Assembly (NCBI GenBank): GCA_025354075.1
Contig: JANXNO010000566.1
Location: 1 to 7,277, forward strand
Direction of reading: 5' to 3'
Source of the DNA: Burkholderiales bacterium
Lineage (GTDB): Bacteria; Pseudomonadota; Gammaproteobacteria; Burkholderiales; Casimicrobiaceae
DNA: 7,277 nt
The translations under genes were made by a program, and so were the position numbers. The notes under the pieces were generated by a model. The model saw only the letters and a program-made list of their open reading frames with translations, was not told the origin of the DNA and did no database searches. Positions 5,894-7,277 of this stretch are shown here, piece after piece (position 1 is the first letter of the stretch; each line of letters starts with the position of its first letter).

Positions 5894-5905
5894 CGGGAGT
5901 ACATC

Positions 5906-6169
5906 ATGGAAGTTGTGTTGAAAGATGTTGAAGTGCAAGCGCTTGGGCTTCCGCCGCAACAGCGAAGCGAGCTGATTCATAGTCTGATCGCGAGCTTGGA
6001 CGGGCCGATGGAAGATTCGCCTGAAGCCATCGCGAAAGCGTGGGACGAAGAAATCGACCGACATGTTGCCAATATGGACGCTGGTCGCACAAAGTGGATT
6101 CCTGCGGACGAGGCTTTTGCTCGCATCAATGCGCGGATTCGTGAGGCAAAAGACGCCGATGCGGCGTAG
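5906..6169 (+). CDS. addiction module antitoxin (PF09720, Unstab_antitox type)
   Basis: An 87-residue protein expected to bind and neutralise the toxin encoded next to it and to repress the operon. The family pattern is clear: LPPQQRSELIHSLIASLD at 15-32, an acidic linker, W46-DEEIDRHVANMDAG, then GRTKWIPADEAFARI at 60-74, the toxin-wrapping tail. The ribosome site GGGAG (5895-5899) is 6 bases before ATG 5906. The stop overlaps the toxin start by 11 bases. Length is normal for the family and no damage is seen. Confidence 0.88.
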   Translation: MEVVLKDVEVQALGLPPQQRSELIHSLIASLDGPMEDSPEAIAKAWDEEIDRHVANMDAGRTKWIPADEAFARINARIREAKDADAA

Positions 6170-6452
6170 CCTTTCCGACGAAGCGCTAGCCGATTTTGAA
6201 GCCGCTGTTGATTGGTATCTTGATGAACTGGCCATTACCGCAGCGGAAGATATCGCCAGCGAAGTTGAACAAACGATAAGACTGATCGAATCGTTCCCAA
6301 ACGCGGGTATCAAAGCGCCGTACAAAACTCACGTATTCACGTTAAGCAAATTTCTTTGTCGTTTGGTGTACCGCGCCGAACCCGACCACGTCCGCATCAT
6401 CGCGGTTGCCCACCAACGGCGCAAACCCCGATTTTGGCGGGATCGCACGTAA
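6159..6452 (+). CDS. RelE/ParE-family toxin
   Basis: A 97-residue toxin of the RelE/ParE fold. The start is ATG 6159 inside the end of the antitoxin gene (11-base overlap), with GAGG at 6143-6146 upstream; homology begins at LSDEALADFEAAVDWY (5-20). An upstream in-frame ATG at 6063 would only translate antitoxin DNA out of frame. Conserved parts: helical hairpin 7-45, FPNAG (46-50), FLCRLVYR (65-72) and VRIIAVAHQRRKPRFW (78-93), the characteristic C-terminal strand of this subgroup. Whether it cuts mRNA at the ribosome (RelE) or poisons gyrase (ParE) cannot be decided; the ending is commoner among ParE-like members paired with PF09720 antitoxins. It appears intact and ends one base from the end of the converging hicA remnant. 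Confidence 0.87.
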   Translation: MRRSLSDEALADFEAAVDWYLDELAITAAEDIASEVEQTIRLIESFPNAGIKAPYKTHVFTLSKFLCRLVYRAEPDHVRIIAVAHQRRKPRFWRDRT

Positions 6453-6453
6453 G

Positions 6454-6705
6454 TCAACTTAACAGCTTTTGCACCAGCTGATCCTTGGATATGCAGTGAT
6501 GCAGCGCCACGATGTCAAGACTCGCCGCGAGCGTGCCTATTAGTTACGGATCATGGTTTGGGATGGTGATGTGAGGTTCGCTGTGCGTCGCGCTGGCGTC
6601 GCGCGTCAGTCGGACAGGGCGCGCGGTTTGCCGACAGCTGGCATAACCCAATCGTCCCAGATACCCAACAAGCTCGGCACCAGCGAGAACGCGCGGAAGC
6701 CTCAT
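6454..6705 (-). pseudogene. hicA: hicA toxin, inactivated (premature stop and lost active-site His)
   Basis: HicA toxins are small double-stranded-RNA-binding-fold mRNA interferases. From ATG 6705 the minus strand reads MRLPRVLAGAELVGYLGRLG, then RQTARPVRLT, HITIPNHDP, TAA at 6544-6546, and continues in frame as LIGTLAASLDIVALHHCISK and DQLVQKLLS to a TGA at 6454-6456. Intact relatives have RQTGSHIRLT and NHDPLKVGTL. So the catalytic His of the GSH motif is replaced by Pro (ARP), and a Leu codon has become TAA (one base from TTA). The first 53 residues alone lack the C-terminal helix. The start overlaps the hicB stop as ATGA (6702-6705), showing a former coupled operon. The remnant overall spans 83 codons plus stop, full family length. 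Confidence 0.85.
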
Positions 6706-6908
6706 GCAGCGAGCACTTCTTTGCGCGTGATGTGCAGACGAATGATGCTCGGCGCAGTGTCCGCATCAAAGTGGCAATGCACGGCATCGCGCACCTGAGT
6801 ATGTAGCGCCTGCATGTCGTCCGCCTCAGTGAATACGTCTGCCCCCATCGCGCGCGCAATGAGCCCGCCTTCAGGCGCTTCTTCAACGAGAAAATGGATT
6901 TCGGTCAT
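6702..6908 (-). CDS. hicB: HicB-like antitoxin (short form, no DNA-binding domain)
   Basis: A 68-residue protein: MTEIHFLVEEAPEGGLIARA, MGADVFTEADDMQALHTQVR, DAVHCHFDADTAPSIIRLHI, ending EVLAA. It is the partial RNase H-like HicB fold, of a widespread short family often misnamed 2-oxoisovalerate dehydrogenase in databases and normally encoded just before hicA. It lacks the helix-turn-helix or ribbon-helix-helix seen in longer HicB proteins. The start at 6908 has a strong AAGGAG (6915-6920 on the minus strand), 6 bases away. The stop overlaps hicA by 4 bases. The frame is intact although its toxin partner is dead, so it is now an orphan antitoxin. Confidence 0.85.
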   Translation of the reverse strand: MTEIHFLVEEAPEGGLIARAMGADVFTEADDMQALHTQVRDAVHCHFDADTAPSIIRLHITRKEVLAA

Positions 6909-7129
6909 GGCGGGCTCCTTTGTCAGATGACGCCGTGGATGAACTTTAAGTGTGCATCACGCGCGGACCATACGCATTCAATGAGTGTAGCGCTGAGAGG
7001 CCGTGAGAACCTTGAGCGTGCCGCGGTGCGAACAGCGCCGTCGCACGTTGATCTCGACGTCGAGGTGGTGCTGATGGCTAGGATTTGAGTTTTCACGCGC
7101 ATAAGCATCGGTCACATTTGCTGAACAAC
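6909..7129. other. region upstream of hicB, no convincing gene
   Basis: About 220 bases between the hicB start and the hairpin region. Short open frames on both strands (for example 6894-7088 plus and 6978-7223 minus) show no recognisable protein pattern, and the minus one runs through the hairpin. The stretch includes a 12-base perfect palindrome, CTCGACGTCGAG (7053-7064), of unknown meaning. The hicB promoter should lie here on the minus strand, but no strong -35/-10 pair stands out. Confidence 0.5.
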
Positions 7130-7144
7130 GAGCGCGAAGCGCTC
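7130..7144. repeat. small inverted repeat beside the large hairpin
   Basis: GAGCGC-GAA-GCGCTC, a perfect 6-base stem with a 3-base loop, one base before the larger palindrome. Paired small and large stems of this sort are seen in REP/REPIN-type dispersed elements. Confidence 0.5.
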
Positions 7145-7145
7145 C

Positions 7146-7205
7146 ACGGTTCCCGGCGATGGGTGAGCTGCCCGCAGGGCTGCGGAGCCCATCGCCGGGA
7201 ACCGT
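7146..7205. repeat. large REP-like palindrome (18-bp perfect arms)
   Basis: Arms ACGGTTCCCGGCGATGGG (7146-7163) and CCCATCGCCGGGAACCGT (7188-7205) are exact reverse complements around a 24-base loop that itself contains GCCC-GCA-GGGC. It is GC-rich, intergenic and lacks a T-run, so it resembles a REP-type dispersed palindrome more than an intrinsic terminator. It would fold strongly in either RNA or single-stranded DNA. A role at the 3' end of the minus-strand gene that may end at 7220 is possible. Only one copy is in the window, so dispersal cannot be tested here. Confidence 0.65.
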
Positions 7206-7219
7206 TGTAGCTCCCGCTC

Positions 7220-7277
7220 TCACCCCGGATAGCTACACTCGCCGCCACACGTTACGCCGTGGCTCAGCATGTTGTAG
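7220..7277 (-). CDS. possible C-terminal end of an unidentified minus-strand gene
   Basis: On the minus strand an open frame enters from beyond the window edge and ends at TGA (7220-7222), reading YNMLSHGVTCGGECSYPG. Only 18 codons are visible. No family is recognised. It is listed because the large palindrome sits 15 bases beyond this stop, a common place for such elements. It may equally be chance. Confidence 0.2.
   Translation of the reverse strand, partial: YNMLSHGVTCGGECSYPG

Noticed and set aside
5789..5905. A functional CRISPR array
   Set aside because: Only one partial repeat is present; no second repeat or spacer of regular length occurs on either side.
5867..6325. 152-codon minus-strand frame ending in SFLELKW just before the cas4-like start, considered as a cas7 tail
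   Set aside because: It is antisense to an intact toxin-antitoxin pair and the end does not resemble a I-C Cas7 C-terminus; no further cas remnant can be supported.
6894..7088. 64-codon plus-strand frame near the right end
   Set aside because: It starts inside hicB on the opposite strand, lacks a ribosome site and has no recognisable pattern.

Overview
The window looks like a chromosomal segment of a betaproteobacterium. The basis is the DnaG N-terminus (IPNDF...VPLKKAGQNF, then a CHC2 zinc finger), which resembles Burkholderiales/Nitrosomonadales primases, plus fairly high GC and the style of the other proteins. This placement is inference; nothing here fixes the genus.

Left part (1-3509): two minus-strand genes followed by a divergent one. 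The first is a sulfurtransferase of the SseA/3-mercaptopyruvate type, cut by the window edge (stop codon outside). Upstream of it lies primase dnaG (GTG start at 3026, 700 residues), which has an unusually long Pro/Ala-rich and then acidic C-terminal tail containing DEDDIPF, a look-alike of the SSB C-terminal tip. Neither rpsU/yqeY nor rpoD, the usual dnaG neighbours, is present. A VOC-family gene diverges from dnaG.

Middle (3588-5783): a single-domain receiver response regulator; a 267-base intergenic region with a 14-base palindrome, three helically spaced CCGTT repeats and a possible short leader ORF; a PLP-dependent DSD1/D-threonine-aldolase-like enzyme; and, 9 bases after it, a broken ridA. 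The last two make metabolic sense together, because a D-serine-dehydratase-type reaction releases 2-aminoacrylate, the RidA substrate. The ridA copy has an in-frame TAA and loses its 3' half.

Right part (5784-7277): an accessory patch. Directly after the ridA remnant, on the minus strand, lie what appear to be the 3' part of a type I-C CRISPR repeat (ending GTGGATTGAAAC) and, 5 bases away, the first 15 codons of a Cas4 (MSDLEPIALSALQHW). This is best read as the scar of a deleted type I-C CRISPR-Cas locus. It is followed by an intact PF09720-type antitoxin plus RelE/ParE toxin pair on the plus strand. That pair converges, with one base between, on a minus-strand hicB-hicA pair whose hicA is dead (active-site His lost, premature TAA). 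Beyond hicB lie a strong REP-like hairpin (18-bp perfect arms) and the possible last codons of another minus-strand gene.
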